64,000 nt of DNA from contig OZ020585.1 of NCBI GenBank assembly GCA_963971535.1, positions 27,558,693 through 27,622,692 of the forward strand. The letters run 5' to 3'. Below, piece by piece: positions 15,983 through 31,223 of this stretch (position 1 is the stretch's first letter; each line of letters starts with the position of its first letter). The DNA is from Notolepis coatsorum. Its lineage: Eukaryota; Chordata; Actinopteri; Aulopiformes; Paralepididae. The translations under genes were made by a program, and so were the position numbers. Under the pieces are notes generated by a model. The model made no database searches and was not told the origin of the DNA. It worked only from the letters and a program-made list of their open reading frames with translations.

Positions 15983-16446
15983 GCCGACCCAGGAACCACA
16001 GTCTGGGGCCTTTCTACGCTACTAGTTCCTTTGGTAGCCGACCCAGGAACCACAGTCTGGGGCCTTTCTGCGCCACTAGTTCCTTTGGTAGCCAACCATA
16101 GGAACCACAGTCTGGGGCCTTTCTACGCCAATGGTTCCTAGCCAACCCAGGCAGGAACTACAGTCTGGGGCCTTTCTACGCTACTAGTTCCTTTGGTAGC
16201 CGACCCAGGAACCACAGTCTGGGGCCTTTCTGCACCAATGGTTCCTTTGGTAGCCGACCCAGGAACCACAGTCTGGGGCCTTTCTACGCTACTGGTTCCT
16301 TTGGTAGCCGACCCAGGAACCACAGTCTGGGGCCTTTCTGCACCAATGGTTCCTTTGGTAGCCGACCCAGGAACCACAGTCTGGGGCCTTTCTGCACCAA
16401 TGGTTCCTTTGGTAGCCGACCCAGGAACCATAGTCTGGGGCCTTTC
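15983..16446. repeat. 54-bp minisatellite, about 8 copies
   Basis: A 54-bp unit contains GAACCACAGTCTGGGGCCTT and GGTTCCTTTGGTAGCCGACC. Units alternate between CTACGCTACT and CTGCACCAAT versions in the middle. As 54 is a multiple of three, open frames run through the array on both strands; these are not genes. Confidence 0.95.
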
Positions 16447-16588
16447 AAACATATGATACTGAGAGAGAGAGAGCAGGAGAGCCTATATGCTTTCTTCACA
16501 CTGCTCACCGAATACGCATTTTATTAATTTAGTCAGTTAATAGAATTAATAACGTAGAATATTTGCAGGTGTCATATTCTAGGACACA

Positions 16589-16732
<144 letters not shown>

Positions 16733-16830
16733 ATGCAATGAAATCAAACCAATCACATACACAACTTTTCGTCGCAAAAATGCATACATATCACATTTCA
16801 CCAGATGGCATCAGAGAACAGGGACAGCTA

Positions 16831-17220
<390 letters not shown>

Positions 17221-17379
17221 TCACAGTTTACATTATTTGTATAGCATTTACATCGCCTCTGGAGAATGCTCACTTAGTTATCTTTAAGTTTGAGTCACTG
17301 ACTAAATCAAAGACCGTTGACAGTCTGGAATGATTGTGCATTATTGTGTGTGATGATGAGTGAATAAAACTGAACTACT

Positions 17380-17385
17380 ACTAAA

Positions 17386-17416
<31 letters not shown>
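17380..17416. repeat. (ACT)n microsatellite
   Basis: About 12 trinucleotide ACT copies, with slight interruptions on either side. Confidence 0.9.
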
Positions 17417-17419
<3 letters not shown>

Positions 17420-18679
17420 AAGCTACTACTTTGATCTTTATTTATCGTGAACATTTTCAACCATAAACACACACATTTGTAATAACAAAAACTAAATTAA
17501 AATAATACAAATAAAATAAAATATATCTTCCTAGACATGGAAGTGTTACGAGTGCAGGTAAGCAAATGTGAGTCCAGTTGTGGAGGAAATAATGTGAGAC
17601 AGAGAATGGTTGCTCTTTCTTCGAGGTGTCTTTTAATGTAAGATCACAGAGCAACAGGGAATCCAAGAAAAGACGCCGAGCGTCAACTTGAGAGAAAGGG
17701 TAGATACAGCAGATAATTCTACAGCGAGAAGGTCAGCAATAACTCCAACTCCAAATTATATACCTATCCACTACAGCAAGAGATAAATAAATAATTACAA
17801 AAATACTAGTTCACTTTATTTTCAAGCTCCTCTAACTTATACTTTATACAAGAATTCCTGTTTATATCTGCATTTAAACATTTCAATAGTATTACTTGTT
17901 TTTATTGCTACATCAAGGCCATTCCAAATGGATAAGTGTGGTAGAATATTATCATGTCATTATACATCTGTGTTACAAATAGTATTCTATCATAGAGGCC
18001 CAGACTATAGGTCACAGGATGTGTGTCTCTTCAGAGCCATAACCCAAGGTTATAGGAACTGCTAGACGAAGCTGTTTTCCTTCCAGGCTATAGTCATAAC
18101 ATAGTCGTATTATTGATTATTCTAACCAGCCATTTTGTTCTTTTCCTTCATAGACGTCATTGTCATATATTTAATTGTATGTTTGACCAGAGCTCGCTCT
18201 CACTTCTTGGTCAGACATTGCTGTACGTACACTGTTTTCTGATTATGAACTGAGCATTTTCCTTGTATGGCCATTCAGGGAATAAATCTATGATCATTTT
18301 TATTCAACTTTGGACTCAGAAATTGTTTACTGCCGCTCACTTATCTGCTCGTATTATATTTTTCCACCACATACCCCACAAACTGAGATGCATTTGCTTT
18401 TGAGAGTTTAACCTGTGCAATAGGCCTACTGCAGGAGGAGGATATCCCAAGCCTGGTTGACATAGTGTATTTGTCACATTTTGCAGTGAGTGTGAGCCGT
18501 TTGTGGCTATAGTGCAAACAGCAGACAGGTGTGAAAGATATCACTCCAAGATAAACAGACCATAAACAGAGAAGCAGTTAAGCCATCTCCCAGTCTGTTG
18601 GGCCAGTTAGACAATGAACGGCTCGTCCTCATTACTGTGTGTGTGTTTGTGACTGTGTAGTGTGTACACACACATGCGC

Positions 18680-18684
18680 GCACA

Positions 18685-18721
<37 letters not shown>
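18680..18721. repeat. (CA)n microsatellite with GC-rich edge
   Basis: CA repeats are preceded by CGCGCACACGCGC-type alternation, a purine-pyrimidine run able to adopt Z-DNA. Confidence 0.9.
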
Positions 18722-18724
<3 letters not shown>

Positions 18725-19084
18725 TGCATGTCCAAAAGTGTCGAGTGGGGGGGGGGGGTTCTCCCCTTACAGATATTTCTAGTTCCAATAAGGGACTAGT
18801 TGAACTATATCCAAACTCCAGCTGGCCAACGCCTATTCAAGGATGCACTTCACACACCATCAGACGGCTCGATTCATCTAATGTACAATCAATGGTGCAG
18901 CAAAAATAACAAATCAAACTCTGCAGACAAGTGCGTCTCGCCCCCGTCCTGCAACGATGCGGCAGGGAGATCTATACGTGCATTATGGGCACACTCGTCC
19001 ACACAGACGTGCCTTCTCCCTGCACACAATGTGCCTCTCAGTGGGCATTCAAGTGGTGTTGTGACAACAGAGTATAGAACGAGC

Positions 19085-19199
<115 letters not shown>

Positions 19200-19331
19200 T
19201 CAGAGGGTGGGTGGGAGTAAACGCCATCTCTCCCCATCAAAGAGGGCACAGAGAGGGGGCAGCTGCACAGCTACATGGCCCTGCGCCCTGACTGTCAGCT
19301 GCAGGACCCCCACCCCCAGCCATACCACCCA

Positions 19332-19335
<4 letters not shown>

Positions 19336-19428
<93 letters not shown>
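19336..19428. repeat. (CA)n microsatellite
   Basis: An uninterrupted CA tract of about 93 bp, complementary to the TG tract at 19088-19197. Confidence 0.97.
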
Positions 19429-19430
<2 letters not shown>

Positions 19431-19730
19431 CACAGATATTATTTTGGATGAGACAGGCTATAGCAGAGCACATCTAAATCAATCTAGCTTTAGGTTATAA
19501 CATTCTTTCCGGTCATTATCAGTGTCTAGTCTACATTAATGGACACATGACATAATGACTATAGATGTACTGGTATACATGATCTGACACATCATATGAC
19601 TACAACTTACAACAAGTCAGCAGGAGTGGTATTGTTTGTCAGTGTTGAACTTGAGTGCATAGTACATACATAGTGCATATTAGCATAGTACATAGTAGTA
19701 TAGACATAGGTGCATAGGTCATCCCTCCCT

Positions 19731-20490
<760 letters not shown>

Positions 20491-20662
20491 ATAGATATAG
20501 TGATATATATATATATATATGTGTATAGTACATAGAGGACATATTTGGGTCTAAAGCACCTCATATCTTCACGCCTGTATGACACTCACTGCATGTGTTT
20601 TGCCATAGCAAAGAGTGCATGTGCAATGAATGAGACAGTGAAAGAGACACAGAGAGAGTGTG

Positions 20663-20671
<9 letters not shown>

Positions 20672-20718
<47 letters not shown>
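20672..20718. repeat. (TG)n microsatellite
   Basis: A 47-bp TG tract that begins as GAGTGTGAGTG. Confidence 0.93.
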
Positions 20719-20719
<1 letters not shown>

Positions 20720-20869
20720 CTTGTGAGTGTGTATCAGTCATGGTGGTGACTGGCTGAGGGCAGGAGATCTGGTTGCAGATACAGTACCAGAGCAGAACGG
20801 ACTGTTAATCTAACAGCCCTCATAGAGACTGGGGCCTCCCAACACCAATGACTCATGGACCAATGACGG

Positions 20870-22340
<1,471 letters not shown>

Positions 22341-23112
22341 ATCTCAGTGCAAAGATCACTCGCACTCTTCTGCAGAAGAAGATAAATGTGCAAAGGACTC
22401 TCTTTAACAGGCCGTTAAAATTCCTTTATTGCGTGGAAGTTCACTCCTAACCTATAGCTGAAGGCACCCCCGCTGAATCAGAAGTGGAAATCTGTAATGA
22501 CTCTTAAAACATTTGTTTTCACACAAGTCGGGCCCAGTTAGCCTCAGTGTACTTCTCATGACAATTCCCAGGCCAGACTTTACACAATTTTTTGAGCTTA
22601 ACCCCTTCATTGGCCAGCATTCAGCTGAGAGTGAGGGGTGGGGGGGGGTAGCTTTAAAAACTGTAAGAGAGGGATTCAGCATTTGGCCTGTGAGCTGAGA
22701 CCAACACAAACACGTTCCTTCAGTCTCTAGACTGGCCCAGTCACTTAAAGAGATTAGATTGAAAACAGAGAGGAGGCAACATTTCTCCTTCCTGTGGCGC
22801 TAAGGAGGCATTTCCTGTGGATGGGTGCTGTCCTCCTGCACCTCCATCGAACACTAAAAGACCGGGACAGGAGGAGGGCCATGGCGACTGGAGGATCAGG
22901 TTATGATGAGGCTCACTGGAGCCTCCTTTTCTTTTGACCTCATCCTAAAATAACATGGAAATAAAATTAGACAGCCAGACAGATAGATTAGATTAGGTAT
23001 GGGAGGGGCTTAGGGAAGAAAGAAATCTCTATATACATTGATGATGAATGGAGGGGTTATCCCTTTCCCTGGACCATTTCCATAATCATGCTTTAGTGTT
23101 TTCCTAAAGCAT

Positions 23113-23162
23113 CCCCCCCCCCCCCCCCCCCCCCCAACACACACACACACACACACACACAC
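23113..23162. repeat. poly-C (23) followed by (CA)n
   Basis: A 23-base C homopolymer abuts a 26-bp CA tract, forming a strand-asymmetric low-complexity block. Confidence 0.95.
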
Positions 23163-23290
23163 CACAGGGACACGCACACGCACACACACAAACACAAACC
23201 CCTCCTGGAGTTCAGAATTCCAGACTTTGGAATTTCAGGTCATTCCGAGGTCCAACTTGATCTGCCTCTGCATTTAATTGGAACAGTTCA

Positions 23291-23401
<111 letters not shown>

Positions 23402-24078
23402 GTGTGTGTAAGTGTCCCTTAATGGCACTAATGATTGAAGAGAACAAGGTAAAAGAAGGCTGCAGTCAAGTGCATTACACTCCCAAAGGACTCAGGGGCC
23501 CCGGAGGACTGTCCCACAACAATCAGTCCCCTGGACCGGACCAATGGCACATCCTGGACAAAAAGAGGAGTGTCTCACAGTGGGCTGATAAACATTTATT
23601 GGGTCCAGATCAATGGCCACCAGGTGTGCATGTGGCCATCAATTTCCATTAAGGGGATGAAAACGAGGAAAGAGATAGAACGTCACGTTACTGTGAATTG
23701 AGTGGAGGGGGGGGGGGTGCTGGGGGTTGTGTGAATGCGTTTTAAAACAGTGAGCAGGATGAAACGCTTTTGGAGGAGTTTTACGGCCTCTCTGAAGCAC
23801 TCAGCAAATGCACTCCATCCAGAGCAACTGAGTGGAACCTTTACAACAATATCAAATACACACTCGAGTAACTAACTGGCCTAACCAGTACTGATAATAG
23901 ACAAGTTCATACTTTATAAAGAACTGATAAGAAATAGTTTTGTGTGAGCGAGTGTGTCTGTGGTGTGTGTGTGTGCACAGTATGTGTGCATTAGCTGGGT
24001 GATTAAAGACAAACCACTCGCTCTGCAAATCCAATTGACTGATTAACATGACAGCCTTACGTGTACATGTGGTATAAA

Positions 24079-24937
24079 GGCTCTACATGCTACAGCAACT
24101 TCAAAGCAACTGCACACAACATCGACAAAGCAACAGTGTTGTAGACACTCTGCATTTATGCTTCTGCAACATCGACGCGCAAAGTTAGTTTAACAAAGTT
24201 AGTTAGGTTCGTGTTAACGTTAGATAATGTACAAATAAACGTATTTCCGGTGCTTTTAGACGTCGCTCTTTTATTTTGAAATCCCCTGACCGGAAGTATT
24301 TGTGATGTATTCTGCTTGTGTAACTTTAGGTTAGTTTTAACGTTAGCTGGCAGCTACAGGCACTCGAGGTCGAGGAAGAGCTGCTGAATTTAATCGGCAG
24401 GAGGAGGAGAGAGCTCGTCAAAGCTGGATATATCCTGTGGCTGTGGTTGTAGGCACGAAAATGCAGCTCAAACTACCTGTTATATTAATTAATTGATTGC
24501 TGTTTAACAACTTGTCCGTGTCCATCTTTCGAACTGCCCCACCGTCCGTTCATTGTAAACAATGATGCATGTAATATATTAACGTTACTGTGTGTGTTGT
24601 AGCTATGTTAATAAATTCTGAATGACATTAACGTTAGTTGGGTATGATAGAGCATTGAATAGCATCAAGTTCAACGCTAGCTGGCTGGCTACAACAATGG
24701 CGGATGGTATTCCTCGCTGCGGGGACCAATATTATTATATGACAGCCCCGCCCCCATTCACTACCAACCAATCACTGCTACGCAATATCAACGCAACGGT
24801 TGTTTAGATTAGATTTGGGTGAAAGGTACGCAACGTCCTCGCAACACAGTCTACAAGACCCTCTAAAACAAGCGTGTTGAAATCGCGCTGATGTTGTTGT
24901 TGAAGTTGCTTTGAAGTTGCTGTAGCATGTAGAGGCC
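24079..24937. mobile_element. DNA transposon-like element with ~48-bp inverted ends
   Basis: The left end CTCTACATGCTACAGCAACT is mirrored at the right end by AGTTGCTGTAGCATGTAGAG. The inverted similarity continues for about 48 bp (TTCAAAGCAACT and ACAACATC), giving an 859-bp unit. The interior has several TTAACGTTAG-like motifs and a CpG-containing block, but no intact protein. I could not define a target duplication, so the superfamily is unresolved. The inverted ends are seen directly; calling it a transposon is inference. Confidence 0.7.
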
Positions 24938-25003
24938 TTGAGACCACACTGCTTTGTGTGTAAGAAGAGACTTCCGTACATATGGGGGTGATCAACAAAC
25001 ATA

Positions 25004-25022
25004 TGTGTGTGTGTGTGTGTGT

Positions 25023-25076
<54 letters not shown>
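25004..25076. repeat. (TG)n microsatellite
   Basis: A TG tract with one TATG interruption at 25026-25028. Confidence 0.95.
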
Positions 25077-25077
<1 letters not shown>

Positions 25078-25218
25078 TGTATGTCTGTGTGGGGGGGGGA
25101 ACCTGCTGTTCATTGTGAGATCCTCCTGCTCATGCCACCCACCAACACTAATCTACACCAATTATGTGTACAACAGGTTATCAACACAACAACAGCTTCC
25201 GTCTATGTACACACACAA

Positions 25219-25219
<1 letters not shown>

Positions 25220-25272
<53 letters not shown>
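25220..25272. repeat. (CA)n(CG)n tract
   Basis: CA repeats run to 25257, then pure GC alternation to 25272. Alternating purine-pyrimidine of this kind is the classic Z-DNA-forming sequence. Confidence 0.95.
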
Positions 25273-25273
<1 letters not shown>

Positions 25274-25696
25274 TTTATCTGAACAGCTGGGAAAGCGCAG
25301 ACTCCAGATTCCTGTCCGGCTGGGCTGTGTCCAGGAGGATCCGCTCTGACTTAAAGATTGCGTAAGCACACATTTATTGGCACGTAGACCACGAGTCCTC
25401 CCTTTTCTCAAATGGCCCCGGCTATTCCAGTCCTAATCTCAATTATTATTTCCCGGTGCACGTCCACACAGAAGCATGGAACAGCTGACGTGGACCCGCG
25501 CGGGCCGAGGGCTGACAGCTGAGGCCTGATGTTGAGTGTGTTTGTCAGGGTCGTCGAGGAGCGGTCAATAGGGCAGCCGCCGCTGTGACACATGTTCAGA
25601 ACCCGCTCTGCTAAAAAGGTAAAAAACAATCGAGTCGGATCACCAGGTGGTTTCAACGCAGGTCTAGGCTCCCGACATGAGGTTCTCAGGGGTTTG

Positions 25697-25699
<3 letters not shown>

Positions 25700-25745
<46 letters not shown>
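25700..25745. repeat. (CA)n microsatellite
   Basis: A 46-bp CA tract, followed by GAAAGAAAGAAAAAG low complexity. Confidence 0.95.
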
Positions 25746-25751
<6 letters not shown>

Positions 25752-26046
25752 CACACACCGAAAGAAAGAAAAAGAAAGAGACTGCCTCCTCCTCCACCCT
25801 GTTCTCTGACGGTTCTGCAACACACACACACCAATACCCCCAGTGGGCAGTGGGAAAGCAACTGGGTGTACAATAGCAGCGCCACTGTAACTCTCTCCCC
25901 TGCTTTCTAACTCAACCTGGGCTCTGAACCTGTGGGGAACCGTCAGGAATTTCAATCATTGTTCTCCGGAGAGGAGATCCATTGTGGGAATTTGCGGCAT
26001 TCCGGTCACAATGGTCCCTGGCCTGGCCAGCCTGAGCCGTAATTAG

Positions 26047-26078
26047 AAAGAGAGAGAGGGAGAGGGGGGGGGGGAAGA

Positions 26079-26136
<58 letters not shown>
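26047..26136. repeat. (GA)n tract
   Basis: A GA-rich block with an internal G run (26065-26074), becoming pure GA from about 26084. Confidence 0.95.
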
Positions 26137-26138
<2 letters not shown>

Positions 26139-27014
26139 CCTCTCACAGAGTGCTAAGCCGGTCTCTGATGCATGACTTCACAGGATGAAAAAACAAAGCC
26201 AGTACACACACTGGACAGGCCCGTACAGTGGGAACTGGGAATGGGAGTGTTTGTATAAGGGTGCTCTGTGGTACCGTCACAATAACAGGGGGGACCTTGA
26301 GCTCTACTAGACTTGTCATGAAAACACACGTCAAAAACTACAAGAGTGCTTTCATAATAATCCTCTACGTCAAACTTTGCAAAAGAAAATGAAAAATGTG
26401 TTTACGTTCGTCATTACCAAGAGAGACATGTTGTTACTGCTGTTGTTGTTCTCATCCGACTGCCCATCTTTTACCGATCTGTAGCGCATGACCCCGTGTT
26501 TTCACCTCATCAATACCTCCTCTGTCCGACAAAGTGTGACTGTATTCTTTCTCAAAGTCCCTCATGTTAAACCTGGACATCTACTGAATGACAGTGACAC
26601 ATGTCCTATAATGGGGTTCTCAAAGTGAGAATATGTGGCCCGAGCCAACCCCCTTCACAGACAGACAAAAGCAGCACTGTGTGACATGAGGAGATGGATG
26701 ATGACTGATGGGAGAGGAGCGGCTCAAAGGTCACACTGCTGTCGTGTTTGAGGTGCATTGGTAGCTTTAGACCCAGGCCTTGGGCTTGGATGACCCCCAT
26801 TGCCACCCACCTCTGGCGATAGACGACCCCAGTCACACAGTGCTGGTACTTTGACAGGGTGTGTGGGGGGGTGACTTGGCTAATATTGACTGGGCTGAGG
26901 TGAGAGGTGAGATCCTGAGGTGATGGAGGTCAGGGAGAAGGGGTTGGAGGGGGGGTAGCTAAAGGAGGTATTAGCTTGCGCTTGGTCTTGTTGACATTCA
27001 GATCGGAGCAGATA

Positions 27015-27047
27015 AAGAGAGGGAGAGAGAGAGAGAGAAAGAGAAGA

Positions 27048-27140
<93 letters not shown>

Positions 27141-27153
27141 CGAGAGAGAGAGA
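27015..27153. repeat. (GA)n tract
   Basis: GA repeats, pure over most of 27049-27130, with GC interruptions at the right end. It is a homopurine/homopyrimidine mirror tract with triplex potential. Confidence 0.96.
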
Positions 27154-28644
27154 TAGCAGTCTGCCAAAGGCATATTAGTCAAACTATCCGAATGTGTCTG
27201 GCAACAACAACCAAAAACAGCTGAACAGTTTCCATTTGACTTACGACCATGATGACAGAGACAAAGGTAACCTGTTCTATGGGTCACCGAGTTTACACCT
27301 TAAATAAATGCCAATCTACCTAACGTGCTGCCCGCGTTAAAAACCTCCCACTGTTTCACACGTCCTCCAGCGCGTGTTATTTTATTAAAGCGCCAAACAG
27401 TAGTTCAGTAAGGAAACACCACAGTTCAGTTTGACGGAGCGTTCTCTCACAGTGATCTCACGTGTTTAGTGTGCTCGCTTTGGGCACGGGAGCAGGAATT
27501 GGAGCGATTGTCCCAGAGCAACCGCTCAACCCCAGCGCCAAACACCCATCATTCTTCAGCCACTAAGCCCGGCCAGCCACGCTGCCGCTCATTACAGCTA
27601 GCATAAACACCCGCTAAAGAAAACATCCAAGGACCACAAAAATGTCACGAAAAGTCGGCCCCCTGCCCAGTCAGTCCTCCTTCCTCCATCCACAGTCTTG
27701 CAGCCTTCCTCCTGACCTCCACATCTTAATATTTTTGTGGTTTCGTTTGTTGACAAGCCTCTGTTTGCTGTGTCTGGAAAGTGTACAATACAATAGAGAC
27801 TTCTTTTGGGGATCACTTTTGGGGAATTTGGGAATGGTCTAATGTCTTCAATCTTGATTATAGGGAGCGTTCCGGTTGGGGCCTGGTTACCGCGTGAGGC
27901 CTGAGAACCGACCCTGGTTACCGCCTGAGAACCGATACTGAACAAGGGTATGTACGTTGAGATATTGCGTAAAGGATGTCACTATATTTTGTGTCAACAT
28001 GCCTCCAGAAACTGCCATCCCGCTACTACCTAGTACCTATACACACCACTTGCCTCTGGGAAAACTATAATTACAGACCTTCTGTTTTCTTCACAAAAAG
28101 ATGAGGGAGAGACAGAGACAGAGAGACAGAAAGACCGCCTGAAAAACGGAAAGAAAGAGAGATAAGTGCCACGAGTGTCAAGCCATGGTAAACTTGGCAC
28201 TGACAAGACAACAAGCAGTCTCTCGCAAATGAGTGAACTGGATTCGGTGGTTTCTTCCTTCGACATGCATAGTGTGTGATGAGGGTGGGCCGGTATGCTG
28301 ATTATAGACCAGTTTAATAGGATCATAATGGGTGCCTCAAGAATCCACAACAAAAACTAGCAGGGATTGGGGTGGGGGGGGGGTGGGGGGGGGGGGCATG
28401 TCCCGATCTCAACTCATTTAGTTTGCTATGAAGCAAACAACAATTCTCTGAGAAGAGTACAGCCCAATGACACAAACAAAGCCTGTATGTGAGGATGTCT
28501 TCTAGCAACAAAAAAAAAGAGAGAAAAGAGAAAACAACATCCATTATGTTATTATGTTGTATGGGAACGCCTTGTTCTAGTAGATAGACATGATGATATA
28601 ACAGAAGCAGACGCCGCTGCACCTAAGATGGGTTCATCAGATCT

Positions 28645-28800
28645 CCCCCTGTGGTTCAGATGGTCGGGCTTGTTGCGCTCGATTCGTAAACCTCGATGTT
28701 GTGGGTTAAATTCCTCCAGCGGCGGCTATGTAAATCCCTGTAAGTTACTTTTGGACAAGGATCTGCAAATAAATCGGAATGCCTTAAATCTCCCCCAGAA
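28645..28800 (+). mobile_element. Degraded tRNA-derived SINE
   Basis: GTGGTTCAGATGGTCGGGCT resembles a tRNA A-box region, and GTGGGTTAAATTCC about 45 bp later resembles a decayed B box. It is followed by GTAAGTTACTTTTGGACAAG, a body typical of fish SINEs. It is too diverged to be a functional tRNA. Confidence 0.55.
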
Positions 28801-29303
28801 TCCTGTTTAAAAAGTCTGAACCAGACATAATTACAACTAAAGTTCCAAAGCCAATCCGGGGGGATTTACCCAATCACATTCCACGATCATCCCCGATAGT
28901 CTCCCACTGTTAGTCCACGGGCAATCATTTACCGGATGCCTACCACGGCTGAACTCAGCATTAGCAATACACTTAGCCTTAGTGACCGGTCACTCCAGCG
29001 CTCACAGTGGCTTAAGGCAAAGAGCTGAACTAAGGGGCTGGATCTACTGTATAATAGAACTCTTTGGGTTGGAGATGTAAACAAAAGGTAGAGTCACCAT
29101 GGTGACAGGGGGGTGGAGTAGGGGTTGTTGTGATGGAGGAGGGGGTGGGGGGGTTTAAGTTGTTTGGGAAATGGGGAAAAAAGAACAGAGGGGAGAGAGA
29201 GAGAAGAGAGAGAGAGGGGGTGAATGAGGGAGATGATGGATGGACTTGGCATAGAGGGGGAATCGAGGAGGGGAACGGAAGTCTATCTGCCAAACGGTTT
29301 ACA

Positions 29304-29895
29304 GCCGGCTTGTGTCCAGGTCAGAGGAGGAGGTGATGGGGACAGCTTGTGCCCAGGTCAGAGGAGGAGGTGATGGGGACAGCTTGTGCCCAGGTCAGAG
29401 GAGGAGGTGATGGGGACAGCTTGTGCCCAGGTCAGAGGAGGAGGTGATGGGGACAGCTTGTGCCCAGGTCAGAGGAGGAGGTGATGGGGACAGCTTGTGC
29501 CCAGGTCAGAGGAGGAGGTGATGGGGACAGCTTGTGCCCAGGTCAGAGGAGGAGGTGATGGGGACAGCTTGTGCCCAGGTCAGAGGAGGAGGTGATGGGG
29601 ACAGCTTGTGCCCAGGTCAGAGGAGGAGGTGATGGGGACAGCTTGTGCCCAGGTCAGAGGAGGAGGTGATGGGGACAGCTTGTGCCCAGGTCAGAGGAGG
29701 AGGTGATGGGGACAGCTTGTGCCCAGGTCAGAGGAGGAGGTGATGGGGACAGCTTGTGCCCAGGTCAGAGGAGGAGGTGATGGGGACAGCTTGTGCCCAG
29801 GTCAGAGGAGGAGGTGATGGGGACAGCTTGTGTCCAGGTCAGAGGAGGAGGTGATGGGGACAGCTTGTGCCCAGGTCAGAGGAGGAGGTGATGGG
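29304..29895. repeat. 37-bp minisatellite, 16 near-identical copies
   Basis: The 37-bp unit contains GACAGCTTGTGCCCAGGTCA and GAGGAGGAGGTGATGGG. Apart from the first copy and one GTGTCC variant near 29830, the copies look identical, pointing to recent expansion or gene-conversion-like homogenisation. Confidence 0.97.
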
Positions 29896-30370
29896 GACAG
29901 GGGGAGCATTGTTTAGAGTCGTAAAAACAATAGCATGCGCACACAAATGAACGCACACAGACTATTCAAGCTAGAATGTGTAATGGTGTCCAACAGTGAC
30001 CTCTAGGCAAAATAGCTCCTTTTGGTACTGCACTTTGTTTACATTTTATTTGGTTTGGTCTGATGTGTGTGTGGGTTGGAGTTGAGTGTTGCTGGCCACA
30101 ACTCAGACTCTGCCAAGAGAGGTCTGGAGAAATACACACTATAATAAGATACAATACCGCCCCCACTCAACTCCAACCCACCCAGCAGAACAAAACAAAG
30201 AAATTTAACAACGTGCAATAAGCAAGCAGGGGGCACCTTTACTAGGATTTACAGGTGGAACAGTAGAAGAGATTAGAGAACAAACCTTTGAATGTAATCT
30301 ATGATACATCAGTACAGTAGGCAGTCTGCAAACTGTAGGCAGTCCATCCTGTTCACCCTGCCGGCTCCTG

Positions 30371-30406
30371 GTGTGTGTGTGTGTGTGTGTGTGCGTGCGT
30401 GCGTGT

Positions 30407-30468
<62 letters not shown>

Positions 30469-30524
30469 AACAAATGCATATTATGCATGCATGCACACGC
30501 ATGCACACCCTCGTGCACAGTCAC

Positions 30525-30559
<35 letters not shown>
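30371..30559. repeat. (GT)n and (CA)n pair
   Basis: A GT tract with GCGT variants (30371-30467), a 63-bp spacer rich in GCATGC, then a CA tract (30531-30559). The arms are complementary and could form a hairpin. Confidence 0.93.
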
Positions 30560-30564
<5 letters not shown>

Positions 30565-31223
30565 AAATCCCCCTCTCACCACAAAAACACACCTTGCCCG
30601 TTTGCCCCTGGTGAGCTTTGTTTGTCCTTTCTGTCTGCACCTGTTGTGGCTCTACCCACACTGCCATGACAGATTAAGAAAGGGACGGACATATTGCCGC
30701 AAATTAGAAAGCTGTCGCCGACTGTGGAAAACTGGACTAAAATACACAACAAACAAAAGAGGTGGAGGGCAGGTGAGAGGCGTTCCTCCCAGGTGTCCTG
30801 GCCAAAGAAAGCACCGGGGGAGAGGACGATGAATCGGGACTCGCGTCTCCCACGACTCTCCCCCGGTGTCCCGGAGTCTTGTGTCAACGGGGGAGACGCC
30901 ACTCCCTGCTTAAACAAATGCAGGTATATTGCCGGTTAGCTGAGCGATCTGATGTGTGACCTTTCAAATACCCACATCTCTCTCCCTCTCTGATGTCTCT
31001 TTTCTATGGCCTATTTAGCTGGGGATGGAGGGAAGAAGAAATGTGTCATTGGAAAGGTAAAGACACCCCCCCCCCCTCAGTCAGGATTAACTCTGATAAG
31101 ACACAAGACTTGGAGGTAAATCTTTCTCCCGAAAGGCAGAACGCAGAACATGACTTCAAATTGGAGCATGTCAAGTCTTTTCACTGCCCTCCCAACATGA
31201 CACGGCCACGGCGTGCCAGGGTG

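Noticed and set aside
16138-16456. Repeat protein-like frames with RPQTVVPGSATKG units
   Set aside because: The 54-bp minisatellite keeps frames open on both strands; there is no evidence of transcription or a start site.
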